Origin: Microlunatus flavus | GTDB taxonomy: Bacteria; Actinomycetota; Actinomycetes; Propionibacteriales; Propionibacteriaceae | Reading direction: 5' to 3' | DNA length: 64,000 bases | NCBI RefSeq assembly: GCF_900110855.1 | Contig: NZ_FOFA01000006.1 | Coordinates: 1-64,000, forward strand | Shown: positions 9,870 to 18,039 of the stretch, one piece after another | How positions within the stretch are numbered: position 1 is the first letter of the stretch | Layout: each line of letters begins with the position of its first letter | Translations under genes and position numbers: made by a program | The notes under the pieces: model-generated | Database searches by the model: none | Told to the model about the DNA's origin: nothing | Seen by the model: the letters and a program-made list of their open reading frames with translations, nothing else

Positions 9870-10940
9870 TCAGCCCTGGGAGGCGAGCACCCGGGCCGCC
9901 TCCCGCACCGCCGAGGAGTTGATCCGGCCCTGGCGCGACCCGGCGAGCTTGGCGGCGATGTGGTCGCGCACGGTCACCGGCCCGTACGCCTCCCCCGCCT
10001 CGCCGCCCCACGCGCTGGCGTCGAGGTGGCTGGGCAGGGTCGCGACGACGGCGTCGACGTTGCCGTCGTGGAAGTAGGCGGCCGACCGGCGCCGCAGGAT
10101 CCGCCCGTCGACCACCGGCGGCTTCACCCGGTGCAGCGTGGACGTCCAGCGGTCGTTCGTCAGGCGGGCGGTGAGGTCGCCGAGGTTGACCAGCAGCGCG
10201 TCGTCGGCCGGGCTGACGTCGTGCCAGCCCCCGTCGGGGTCGAGGACCTGGAGCCCGGCGACCTGGTCGGCCCAGAGCACGGTCACCAGCCCGAAGTCGG
10301 TGTGCTCCCCCATGCCCGTCAGCTCGCCGTCGAGGGTGACCTCGCCGGGCGGGAGGGCGTAGTTGTTCATGCGCAGCACGTCGATCGAGTGGTCGGTGAG
10401 CCGCGCGAAGAAGCCCGGCTCGAGGTCGAGCGCGGCCTCGAAGACGTCGAGCAGCGTACGGGCCACCCTGCCGGCCTCGGCGAAGTACGTCTCCACGCGC
10501 TCACGGAACCCGGGGACGTCGGGCCAGACGTTCAGCCCGTAGTCCGCCTCGTCCAGGTCGAGCCCGGCGAAGGAGCGCGCCTCGACGCCGACGTTGAAGG
10601 CCTCGAAGAAGTCGTTCATGCGCGTGGCCGGCTCGACGCCGAGGCTCAGGCTGAGCGACTCGCTCTTCGGGGCGGAGTAGCCGCGGTTGGCCGGCACCTT
10701 GTAGGCGAGCTTGTCGGCCGGCGGGAGGGCGAAGAAGTCGTCCATGGCGGCGGCGAGCCCGTCGACCGCCGACCGCGGCACGCCGTGGCCGAGGACCTGC
10801 ACGAAGCCGACGCTGCTGCACGCCGCGTCGATCTCGCGCGCGACCCGGACCCGTGCCGCGCGGTCGCCGTCGCCCACCCAGGGGCTGATGTCGACGACCG
10901 GCACCGCGAACCCGCTGACCGTCCCGGCTGCCTCGCTCAC
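9870..10940 (-). CDS. 2OG-Fe(II) oxygenase, isopenicillin N synthase family
   Basis: 356 residues. The N-terminal DIOX_N-type region begins FAVPVVDISPW. The iron ligands are HTD in GEHTDFG near residue 212 and a distal His in STLHRV near 268. The 2-oxoglutarate-binding R-x-S lies in RRRSAAYFH. This is the plant/IPNS-type non-haem iron oxygenase fold. Homologues in actinomycetes are annotated only by family and the substrate is unknown. It is preceded by the phosphodiesterase gene (42 nt gap) on the same strand. Confidence 0.88.
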   Translation of the reverse strand: MSEAAGTVSGFAVPVVDISPWVGDGDRAARVRVAREIDAACSSVGFVQVLGHGVPRSAVDGLAAAMDDFFALPPADKLAYKVPANRGYSAPKSESLSLSLGVEPATRMNDFFEAFNVGVEARSFAGLDLDEADYGLNVWPDVPGFRERVETYFAEAGRVARTLLDVFEAALDLEPGFFARLTDHSIDVLRMNNYALPPGEVTLDGELTGMGEHTDFGLVTVLWADQVAGLQVLDPDGGWHDVSPADDALLVNLGDLTARLTNDRWTSTLHRVKPPVVDGRILRRRSAAYFHDGNVDAVVATLPSHLDASAWGGEAGEAYGPVTVRDHIAAKLAGSRQGRINSSAVREAARVLASQG

Positions 10941-10982
10941 GTCCTCATCCTCCCGTCGGCGGCGGCCCGTGCCGCTCCGTGC

Positions 10983-12200
10983 TCAGCGTCCGGTCGCGAC
11001 CACCAGCGGGACGACCATCTCGGCCGCCGTCAGCGACGCGTGCATCCCGACCAGCTCCATCTCCTGCGGGAAGGTACGGGTCATGAACGCCCAGTCCCCG
11101 CTCGGGGCCGCGACGACGTCGCCGTAGCGCGGCAGCACCTCGTCCGACACCGGGCCGAACCAGCCCTCGTCGACCGCCTCGTCCCGGGTCCGCACCCAGG
11201 CGCCCGCGCCGAGGCGCGACCGCCACCGGCGCGCCACCGCGGCGGGGTCGTCGCGGTCGACGTACAGGTGCCGGAAGCGGGCCTCCCCCGTCACGACGGA
11301 CACGCCGGCGGCGAGCTCGGGCTCGTCCTCGATGACCAGGCGCTGGTCGGTCGGGACGTCGACCATGCCGTGGTCGCCGGTCACCAGCAGGACGACGTCG
11401 CTGGGCAGCGCGTCGCGCAGCCGCGCGATCATCGCGTCGACCCGGGCCAGCTGCTCGCCCCAGGCCGCCGAGCCGCAGCCCTTCGCGTGCCCGGTGTGGT
11501 CGAGCTCGCGCTCGTAGGCGTAGACCAGGGTGCGCTGCCCCCGGCTCGCCGCGTCGGCCAGCAGGTCGATGCGCAGCTGGGTGTCCTTCTCCTGCGGGAA
11601 GGGCACGAAGTCGGGGCCGCGCAGGGCGGCCTGGGTCAGGCCGGTCCGGGCGAAGCGCTGCAGGCCGACCGAGGTGACCCTGACCCCGGCGGCGGCGGCG
11701 CGCTCGAACACGGTCGGGTGCGGCTGGTACGCCTCCGGCACGAGGTCGGACTCCCAGGTCAGCGCGTTGAGCACCTCGCCGGTCGTGGGGACCCGCGACG
11801 TGATGCCGACGACGCCGTGGCGCCCGGGCGGCAGGCCCGTCCCCAGGCTGGTGAGGCTGGTGGCGGTCGTCGCCGGCACGCCGGACGTCAGGTGGGTGGT
11901 CCCCAGGTGCCCGGCCAGCCAGGGCGCACGGTCGGCCGCGGCCTCGAGCAGCTGCCGGCCGAGGCCGTCGACGAGGAGCACCACGTAGCGGTTCGCGGCG
12001 GGCAGCCCGAGCACGTCGGCCTCGTAGCCGTCCACGCCCAGGTGGTGCCCGACCGAGGGCAGCAGGTCGGCGAGCGTCGAGCGCCCGTACGCGGGCACGA
12101 GCGGGCTCGGCCGGGCGGCCCCGGTGGCGGGTCGGGCGGCCTGGTCGGTGCCCTCGGGAGCGGCTCCGGGCTCTGCGGGAACCGTTCCCGGCGCCCTCAC
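10983..12200 (-). CDS. Alkaline-phosphatase superfamily phosphodiesterase
   Basis: 405 residues from a GTG that overlaps the stop of the DUF5998 gene (GTGA). The metal-binding layout of nucleotide pyrophosphatase/phosphodiesterases is visible: LLVDGLG, the nucleophile region VPATTATSLTSLGTG, the paired-Asp/His segment ELDHTGHAKG, and LLVTGDHGMVDVP. No signal peptide. The pairing of this phosphodiesterase with DUF5998 is common in actinobacterial genomes and both may serve one function. The longer upstream open frame is the shadow of DUF5998. Confidence 0.88.
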   Translation of the reverse strand: MRAPGTVPAEPGAAPEGTDQAARPATGAARPSPLVPAYGRSTLADLLPSVGHHLGVDGYEADVLGLPAANRYVVLLVDGLGRQLLEAAADRAPWLAGHLGTTHLTSGVPATTATSLTSLGTGLPPGRHGVVGITSRVPTTGEVLNALTWESDLVPEAYQPHPTVFERAAAAGVRVTSVGLQRFARTGLTQAALRGPDFVPFPQEKDTQLRIDLLADAASRGQRTLVYAYERELDHTGHAKGCGSAAWGEQLARVDAMIARLRDALPSDVVLLVTGDHGMVDVPTDQRLVIEDEPELAAGVSVVTGEARFRHLYVDRDDPAAVARRWRSRLGAGAWVRTRDEAVDEGWFGPVSDEVLPRYGDVVAAPSGDWAFMTRTFPQEMELVGMHASLTAAEMVVPLVVATGR

Positions 12201-12775
12201 ACCGCCGCCGCGCGCTGCAGCGTGGTGGAGAAGCGGACGAGCCGGGCCACGCGGTCGGAACCGTCGGCGGCCGCGCTCATGCGGACGGTGAGGTCGTCGC
12301 CGGCGAACGTCCCGGTGTAGCCGTGGTCGGCCTCGCACTGCGGGTCGTCGCAGCCGGCGGGCTCGAGGTCGACGCGGCGCACGCCGTCCCAGCCGACCGT
12401 CAGCCAGGTCTCGCCGACCTCGCCGGAGCCCGCGCGGTAGCGCTCGGGACGGGTGACGACGCGGGTGAGCACGACAGAGTTGATCTTCGACAGCGGCACC
12501 GACTCGGTGGACGACGCCGCGTACGTCCCGGTCGCCGGCGGCTCGGCGGGCTGGTCGTCGGTGTGGCCGACGACCAGGCGCGTCGGCGTCAGCGCGAGCA
12601 CCGTGACGTGGCGGTGGATCTCGTCGTGGTCGAAGGTCGGCTCGTGGTGCACGACGAAGTCGAGGAGCTCCTCCTCGGCCACGGCGAGGGTGATCCCCTC
12701 CTCCACCAGCTCCGGGAAGTAACCGGTTGCGTCGATGTCGGCACGCAGGTCTTTCCGCGTGGAGCCCAGCCTCAT
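12197..12775 (-). CDS. DUF5998 family protein
   Basis: 192 residues matching the actinobacterial DUF5998 family: RKDLRADIDATGYFPELV at the start, conserved HHEPTFDHDEIHRH, and a C-terminal VGWDGVRRVDLEPAGCDDPQCEADHG with a Cys/His cluster that could bind metal. No function is established. It is coupled by a 4-base overlap to the phosphodiesterase. Soluble, no export signal. Confidence 0.88.
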   Translation of the reverse strand: MRLGSTRKDLRADIDATGYFPELVEEGITLAVAEEELLDFVVHHEPTFDHDEIHRHVTVLALTPTRLVVGHTDDQPAEPPATGTYAASSTESVPLSKINSVVLTRVVTRPERYRAGSGEVGETWLTVGWDGVRRVDLEPAGCDDPQCEADHGYTGTFAGDDLTVRMSAAADGSDRVARLVRFSTTLQRAAAV

Positions 12776-12833
12776 GCCGTCATCCTGCCACGGGGCGCCG
12801 ACCCGACCCCGCCACCGCAGGGACTGCTGCCGG

Positions 12834-13073
12834 TCATGGTCGCCGGGCCCGCCGCGCCCGGAGCCTCGCGCCCGCCCAGAGCGTCAGGCGCGCCACCAGG
12901 GCCAGGAGGAACAGCACCCCCACCACGAGCCGGACGCCGCGCCACGGCTGCTGCGACGGCCAGCCGCCGTCGCCGGCCACCGCGCGGGCGAGGTTGAAGA
13001 GGAGCCCGACGGTGAGCGTGACGGCCAGCGCGCCGTCCAGCCACCGGGCCGAGGGCGGATGTCGAGGCTCCAC
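12834..13073 (-). CDS. Small two-helix membrane protein
   Basis: 79 residues from a GTG start 2 nt after the lipoprotein stop. Two hydrophobic segments (about 14-32, GALAVTLTVGLLFNLARAV, and 46-66, VRLVVGVLFLLALVARLTL) are separated by a short Gly/Trp-rich loop and followed by an Arg-rich tail, so both ends probably face the cytoplasm. Not recognised as a named family. The tight spacing suggests co-expression with the lipoprotein upstream. Confidence 0.65.
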   Translation of the reverse strand: MEPRHPPSARWLDGALAVTLTVGLLFNLARAVAGDGGWPSQQPWRGVRLVVGVLFLLALVARLTLWAGARLRARRARRP

Positions 13074-13075
13074 GG

Positions 13076-13600
13076 CTATCTCACCGAGCCCTGGAACTGC
13101 GCGTGGTCGCGGTCGGTGCCGAGCGCGACGTCGACCGCCACCGTGCCGCGGCTCTTCGCCGGAATGGTGAAGGTGTAGGTCCCGCTCGCCCTCGTGCGCG
13201 GCGCGACCGGGACCGCGACCGGCTTCCCGCCGGGGACCGGCGCGGCGGCCAGGTGCTGCGCGCCGTACGAGGCCTGGACGTCGACGGGCCCGTCGACCGG
13301 CTCGCCCGCCTTGTCGTCGACCTCGACGGTGAGCGTGGTGCGGTCGCCGGCGTTGGTGAACTGGGTGATCGTCACCTCGACGTCGTCGTCGTACTGGATG
13401 CTGTCGCCGATATTCGCGGCGTCGGCGGGCACGCTGACGCCGGCGCTCGGGCCGGGCGACGCCGACGCGGTCGACGGCGAGTCCGTGCCCACCGGCCCGG
13501 TCGGCGCCGACGAGGGCGCCGGGCTCGCCGGCCCACCGCAGGCGGCGAGCAGGAGGACGGCGGCGGTGAGCGTGCCCACGAGGCTGGCGTGCCTGGTCAT
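13076..13600 (-). CDS. Secreted lipoprotein, DUF4352-like fold
   Basis: 174 residues. A type II signal peptide with lipobox LLAAC (Cys about 21) is followed by a Ser/Thr/Pro-rich linker and an immunoglobulin-like beta domain (DDVEVTITQFTN, TVEVDDKAG, GTYTFTIPA) resembling DUF4352/telomeric-repeat-binding-type domains of secreted actinobacterial lipoproteins. It should be anchored on the outer face of the membrane. Function unknown. Its stop is 2 nt from the next gene. Confidence 0.8.
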   Translation of the reverse strand: MTRHASLVGTLTAAVLLLAACGGPASPAPSSAPTGPVGTDSPSTASASPGPSAGVSVPADAANIGDSIQYDDDVEVTITQFTNAGDRTTLTVEVDDKAGEPVDGPVDVQASYGAQHLAAAPVPGGKPVAVPVAPRTRASGTYTFTIPAKSRGTVAVDVALGTDRDHAQFQGSVR

Positions 13601-13658
13601 CGGGTCCTTCGGTCAGGGGTCGGGCGAGGCAGCCTAGGCACGAGCGCCACCCCCGCCG

Positions 13659-13690
13659 GGCTCCGGAGGATCTTCCGACCCTCCGGAGCC
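13659..13690 (-). terminator. Hairpin after DUF1906/propeller gene
   Basis: An 11-bp perfect stem (GGCTCCGGAGG and its complement) with a 10-nt loop starts 26 nt beyond the stop of the gene ending at 13716 on the minus strand. The position and strength suit an intrinsic-type terminator without a U-run. The neighbouring gene starts at 13600. Confidence 0.6.
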
Positions 13691-13715
13691 GCGGACCCCG
13701 CGCAGCCGGAGCGCG

Positions 13716-15458
13716 TCAGGCGAGGCCGTCGTTCGTCGCGGTGCCGTGGCCCGGGTCGTTCAGCGCGCCGGTCCAGGTCCAGAGCTTGCCCGAGTCGTTC
13801 GCCTTGAACGCGACGGCGAGGCTGCCGCTCGGGAGCACCTTGAGCGAGGGGCTCGTCCCCGCCGCCATCCCGTCGAGCGTGGCCGTGCCGTTGCCCGTCG
13901 TGCTGGCGGAGCCGTTCCAGGTCCAGAGCTTGCCCGAGTCGTTCGCGTTGAACGCCACGGCGACCTTGCCGCCGGGAAGCACGGCGAGGGACGGGCTCGT
14001 CCCCGCCGCCATCCCGTCGAGCGTGGCCGTGCCGTCGCCGGCCGTGCCGGGCCGCCCCCTCCAGGTCCACAGCTTGCCCGAGTCGTTCGCGTTGAACGCC
14101 ACGGCGAGGGTGCCGTCGGGCAGCACGCCGAGCGACGGGCTGGTGCCCTTGGCCATGCCGTCGAGGGTGGCCGTCCCGTGCCCGGTCGTGCCCGGGGTGC
14201 CGGTCCAGGTCCAGAGCTTGCCGCTGTCGTCGGCGTTGAACGCCACCGAGACCTCTCCGTCGGGCAGCACGGCCAGCGACGGGCTCGTGCCGGCCGCCAT
14301 CCCGACGCCGGTCGCGGTGCCGTCCCCGGCCGTGCCGGGCTTGCCCTTCCAGACCCAGAGCTTGCCGCTCACGTCCGCGTTGAACGCCACGACGAGGTTC
14401 CCGTCGGGCAGCACCGCCAGCGACGGGCTCGTGCCGTCGGCCATCCCGTCGAGGGTCGCCGTGCCGTCACCGGCCGTGCCCGGCTGCCCCACCCAGGTCC
14501 ACAGCTTGCCGCTGGCCGCGTGGAAGGCCACCGCGTAGCGGCCGTCGGGGAGGACCGCCACGGACGGCGAGGTCCCTGCGGCCATGCCGTCGTAGGTCGC
14601 GGTGCCCCCGCCCGCCGACCCGGTCGCTCCCGACCACGTCCAGAGCCGCCCGGTGCCGGCCGCCCGGAAGGCGACCGCCTGCGAACCCGCGCTGGTGAGG
14701 GCCAGGGCCGGAGAGCTCTTCGTGGTCGTCGTGCCGCCGCCCGCTCCGCCGCCGCTGCCGACGAGCTGGTTCTGCTTGGTGTCGACGTAGGCGGTGTCCG
14801 GGTCGATCGACACCCCGCAGGCGGTCACCGCCGCGCCCTGCGTGACGACGTAGCCCTGGGCCGGGTCGGGAGCGTCGGCGGACACCGACCGCCAGTAGAC
14901 CTTGACGTCGGGCAGAGTGCCGCTGGAGAGGTCGGCGGACGCCAGCGGCGAGGGCAGCCCGGAGTAGACACCCGGCGTGTACCCGGCGGCGGCGATCCTC
15001 GCGGCCCAGGCGTTGATCCAGGAGACCATCTCCGTCCGCGTCACGCCCTTGTAGGTCCCGGTCTCGACGTCGAGGAAGAAGTCGGCCCCGTCGGGGTAGC
15101 CGACCGCGTCGGCGTCCTTGATGTTCTGCTGCGCCGTGCTCACCGCTGCAGAGGCGTCGTCGAACATCGCGCCGGTGCCGAAGCCCTGCTGCAGCACCGC
15201 CTGCATGCCGCTGCTCTTGAGCGCGGCGTAGGTCGTCTTCCAGTCCGTCGAGGTCTTGTTCGTGTAGAGCATCCCGAACGCGTAGCCCGCGTTCTTGAGG
15301 CAGGTCACGTCGGCCTTGGTCACCGCCGAGGACGAGTCGAAGCCCTTGGCCTTGTTGGCGACCGGGGCGGCCGACGCGGTCACGCTCGCCGTCACCCCGG
15401 TCAGGGCCATGGCGACCACCACCAGGCCGAGGAGCAGAGGACGTAGACGCTGGTGCAC
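13716..15458 (-). CDS. Secreted DUF1906 glycoside-hydrolase-like protein with propeller
   Basis: 580 residues. A Sec signal peptide (about 1-30) ends near ASAAPVA. Residues 35-235 are the DUF1906 (Rv2525c-like) TIM-barrel, starting GFDSSSAVTKADV with FFLDVETG and PGVYSGLPS, related to GH25-type cell-wall hydrolases. After a Gly/Thr linker come seven 46-48-residue repeats (TSPSLAVLPDG..VAFNA..SGKLWTW..GTATLDGMA), most simply a seven-bladed beta-propeller lectin. It probably binds or acts on cell-wall or surface glycans. Whether the barrel is catalytic is unproven. Confidence 0.85.
   Translation of the reverse strand: MHQRLRPLLLGLVVVAMALTGVTASVTASAAPVANKAKGFDSSSAVTKADVTCLKNAGYAFGMLYTNKTSTDWKTTYAALKSSGMQAVLQQGFGTGAMFDDASAAVSTAQQNIKDADAVGYPDGADFFLDVETGTYKGVTRTEMVSWINAWAARIAAAGYTPGVYSGLPSPLASADLSSGTLPDVKVYWRSVSADAPDPAQGYVVTQGAAVTACGVSIDPDTAYVDTKQNQLVGSGGGAGGGTTTTKSSPALALTSAGSQAVAFRAAGTGRLWTWSGATGSAGGGTATYDGMAAGTSPSVAVLPDGRYAVAFHAASGKLWTWVGQPGTAGDGTATLDGMADGTSPSLAVLPDGNLVVAFNADVSGKLWVWKGKPGTAGDGTATGVGMAAGTSPSLAVLPDGEVSVAFNADDSGKLWTWTGTPGTTGHGTATLDGMAKGTSPSLGVLPDGTLAVAFNANDSGKLWTWRGRPGTAGDGTATLDGMAAGTSPSLAVLPGGKVAVAFNANDSGKLWTWNGSASTTGNGTATLDGMAAGTSPSLKVLPSGSLAVAFKANDSGKLWTWTGALNDPGHGTATNDGLA
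13719..14727 (-). repeat. Seven in-frame 138-144-bp tandem repeats
   Basis: Seven consecutive coding units, each 46-48 codons, with high nucleotide identity between neighbours, encode the propeller of the DUF1906 protein. The first unit (gene 5' side) is the most divergent. Such arrays recombine easily and may vary in copy number, though seven is the natural number for a closed propeller. Confidence 0.85.
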
Positions 15459-15509
15459 CAGGACTCCCGGGGGTGGGCGCCAGCGCCCGTCGGGCCGGCG
15501 GCGAGTTGG

Positions 15510-15526
15510 TTCGATGCATCATCGAA
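15510..15526. promoter_or_regulatory. Palindromic operator-like site
   Basis: TTCGATG-CAT-CATCGAA, two perfect 7-base arms around 3 bases, lies 52 nt upstream of the DUF1906 gene start (minus strand). It is AT-richer than its surroundings, so it may be a regulator binding site in that promoter. No regulator gene adjoins it. Confidence 0.4.
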
Positions 15527-15645
15527 CTAATGACCGCCCAGCGCAAGGGCCCTTGTGCGCCCGGTCCTCGCCGGTAGGGCCGGCGGCACGTGCCAGGCGC
15601 GGCTCCCCCGGTCGGAGGAGCCGCGCCCGTCGGGTCGACGCAGGG

Positions 15646-17520
15646 TCAGCGGATCTCGACGTCCAGCCCGCGTGCACCGGTGACGACCTCGGTCTGGCGC
15701 ACGTCGCGGCTGGCGAGCGTGAGCGTGTCGCCCTTGCCGTCGCTGCCGTCGCTGCCGTCGCTGCCACCCTCGTCGTCGGAACCGGCCTGCAGCGCGACCA
15801 GCAGGTCGTCGTTGCGCGGAGCGGACTCGATGCTCTTGATCGTGGCGCTCAGGCTGCTGTCCTCGTCGGAGTCGCAGCTGTCGTCGAAGAGGCAGGAGCT
15901 GTCCTCGAGCCCCTGGCCGTCCAGGGACGCCCCGCCGTACACGGACAGGGTGGCCGGCAGGCCCTTGGCCGACTTCGGGACCTTGACCGTGGTGACCGTC
16001 TTGATCTTCTTCGAGCTCCGGTAGGGCTTGACCGTCGTGCGGACGGTGAGCTTCTTGCCGGCCTTCACCCGGACCGAGCCCTTGCTGGCCCAGGTCTTGC
16101 CGCCGTCGGTGGACACCTCGAGCTTCGACAGGCGCAGCTGGCGGAACGTCGTGGAGACCGTGGCGTCGTAGGTCACCGAGGTGATGCTGACGTGCTCCTC
16201 CTCGGTCTGCGCGAGCGCGTAGACGGCGTCGGCGAGCCCCAGGGCCGGGGAGATGGAGGCGTCGTCCTGGTCGGCCCACTTGTTGTTGCGGTGCACCGTG
16301 AACGGCTTGCCGCCGGCCCGCGTGCCGGTGACGGTCCATCCCTCGGTCACCCGGCCGTCGCCGACCTCGTCGAAGGTCGGGTCGAAGTTGGCCAGCAGCG
16401 CGTACGGGGTGAGGGCGGGCAGCAGGTCCCGGTCGACCACACCGGTGGTCCCCGTGCGAGAGCGACCGGTGTCGGCGTTGCGGACCGTGGTGGTGATCGG
16501 CGTCGTCGTGGGGGTCTGGGTCAGGTTCGCGCGGACGCCGCTGAGCCGGTCGGAGTCGACCACCCCGAACGAGCCACCCACGTTGGCCAGCTTGAAGGAG
16601 CCGAAGACGTCGTCCTGCACGATCGCGACGGCGTCCGCGTCGTTGGCGCCGTAGCGTGCCGGCCCGGCGAAGCTGTCGGGGTGCCCGTACGCGAGGGCCT
16701 GGTCGCCGCACACGTAGGTGGTGGTGCCGAACGAGGCGCTGGTGACGTCGCCGTAGGACTGGACCGAGGCGAAGTTGCCGCCCGGCACCGGTCGCTCGGT
16801 CGGCGCCCCCGACGGCGCCGCGGCGCGACCGCCGGCGAGCACCCGCATGGGCAGGTCGGCCTTGGTCATGTCCTTCTGGAGGCGCTTGAGGCGCGCGCCG
16901 GACAGCCCGCTGACCGTGAACGGGCTCGGGAGGCGTTCGAGCGAGCTGGACGGCACCGCGGCCCCCGCCCGGGCCGAGACCGCGCGCCGGGTCGACGCCG
17001 ACAGCGTGACCGCACGCGTGGCGGCCGGGGCGACGGCCTTGGCCTTGGCGCCTCCGAGGTCGAGCAGCGCGGCCATGTCGGCGGCCGGGGTCAGGCCCCC
17101 GATCGGCGACGGGGAGGAGGTGAAGCCGTAGGAGACCGCGCCGAGCAGCTTGCCCCCGACGTACACGGGCGAGCCGGACATGCCGGCCCAGATTCCCGAG
17201 CCCTGGTCGACCACGTGGCCGCCGGGCACGTCCGACACCTTGATCAGCACGAGGTCGCGCCCGGCGGCGATGCCGTCCGGCTGCACGCCCAGCACCTCGA
17301 CCCGGAAGGGCTCCGGCGTCCTGCCCTTGACGACGGTCAGCCCCTGCCCGACCAGCCCCGTGGTGGCCTGGGCCGACGAGAGCGTGGCCGGGCACTCCCC
17401 GGGGGCCGCCGCGGGGGCCGCCGAGGCCGGCCCTGCCGTCTGCCCCAGCGCGAGCGCACCGAGCGCCGCCACCCCGAGCACCGCGCCGACGCGCTGCCGG
17501 GCTCGCCCTGCTGATGTCAT
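15646..17520 (-). CDS. Secreted SpoIVB-like (S55) serine peptidase
   Basis: 624 residues with a Sec signal peptide (Ala-rich, ending ASAAPAAAPG). The SpoIVB/S55 peptidase signature is present: VEVLGVQPDGIAAGRDLVLI, then the catalytic loop GIWAGMSGSPVYVGGKLLGA with Ser in GMSGSP, and AVSYGFTSSPSPIGGLTP. The C-terminal half holds beta-rich domains and an Asp/Ser/Gly-rich stretch (residues 575-605). In Bacillus the family cleaves in sporulation signalling; in non-sporulating actinobacteria the role is unknown. AGGAGTGGGGG lies just before the ATG and supports this start over one 15 codons upstream. Confidence 0.82.
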   Translation of the reverse strand: MTSAGRARQRVGAVLGVAALGALALGQTAGPASAAPAAAPGECPATLSSAQATTGLVGQGLTVVKGRTPEPFRVEVLGVQPDGIAAGRDLVLIKVSDVPGGHVVDQGSGIWAGMSGSPVYVGGKLLGAVSYGFTSSPSPIGGLTPAADMAALLDLGGAKAKAVAPAATRAVTLSASTRRAVSARAGAAVPSSSLERLPSPFTVSGLSGARLKRLQKDMTKADLPMRVLAGGRAAAPSGAPTERPVPGGNFASVQSYGDVTSASFGTTTYVCGDQALAYGHPDSFAGPARYGANDADAVAIVQDDVFGSFKLANVGGSFGVVDSDRLSGVRANLTQTPTTTPITTTVRNADTGRSRTGTTGVVDRDLLPALTPYALLANFDPTFDEVGDGRVTEGWTVTGTRAGGKPFTVHRNNKWADQDDASISPALGLADAVYALAQTEEEHVSITSVTYDATVSTTFRQLRLSKLEVSTDGGKTWASKGSVRVKAGKKLTVRTTVKPYRSSKKIKTVTTVKVPKSAKGLPATLSVYGGASLDGQGLEDSSCLFDDSCDSDEDSSLSATIKSIESAPRNDDLLVALQAGSDDEGGSDGSDGSDGKGDTLTLASRDVRQTEVVTGARGLDVEIR

Positions 17521-17680
17521 CCGTCCCCCACTCCTGCTCGTCGGCCGCCGTCGGCGGCCCGGCACCCTGCCGTCGAAGCGCTGACGCTAGCGGAGCGCGA
17601 GGCCATTCGTGTGAGGAGGATGAGAAATTCCCAGGGCGGTTTCAGGGGCAGGACACTCACCGACCTCAGCGACGCTCCCT

Positions 17681-17805
17681 GAGCTTGTCGAAGGGCCCGG
17701 AACGGGTTGGCGTCGCCTTCCGAAGAACGCCGACCTCTTCGAGGCCCTTCGACAGGCTCAGGCAGCGTCCTCGGCCGTTGCCAGGTCAGGGAGCGTCCTC
17801 CGTCC
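17681..17805. repeat. REP/MITE-like palindromic repeat, copy B
   Basis: Left arm CGCTCCCTGAGCTTGTCGAA followed by GGGCCCGGAACGGGTTGGCGT, a short centre, then ACGCCGACCTCTTCGAGGCCC and TTCGACAGGCTCAGGCAGCG. Orientation is arm-out compared with copy A. A further GTCAGGGAGCGTCC core lies at about 17786-17800. The whole 17521-18039 stretch between the peptidase and glycerophosphotransferase genes holds only this repeat and presumably both promoters. Confidence 0.8.
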
Positions 17806-18039
17806 GTTTGACGCGCGCCCTGCGGGGAAGAAGGTGAGTGCCGACCCGAAGCAGCCGGGTCGAGCCGCTGCAGGACGAGCCCACGACGGTCGCGCGGAGC
17901 AGGGTCGGACCGCTCGCGCAGCCCTCGTCGCGCACGCCGGCTCGTCACCGTTCGCCCGTGCGCACGCGCTCGTCTCCCCGTCTCGTCGTGAGCCGGACGC
18001 AGCGTCCCCACCGCTCCGAGCCCCTCAGGGAGGCACGCC

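Noticed and set aside
15533-15560. GCGCAAGGGCCC/TTGTGCGC hairpin as a terminator
   Set aside because: It has a two-base bulge, lies upstream of the DUF1906 gene rather than after a stop at the right distance, and has no U-tract.
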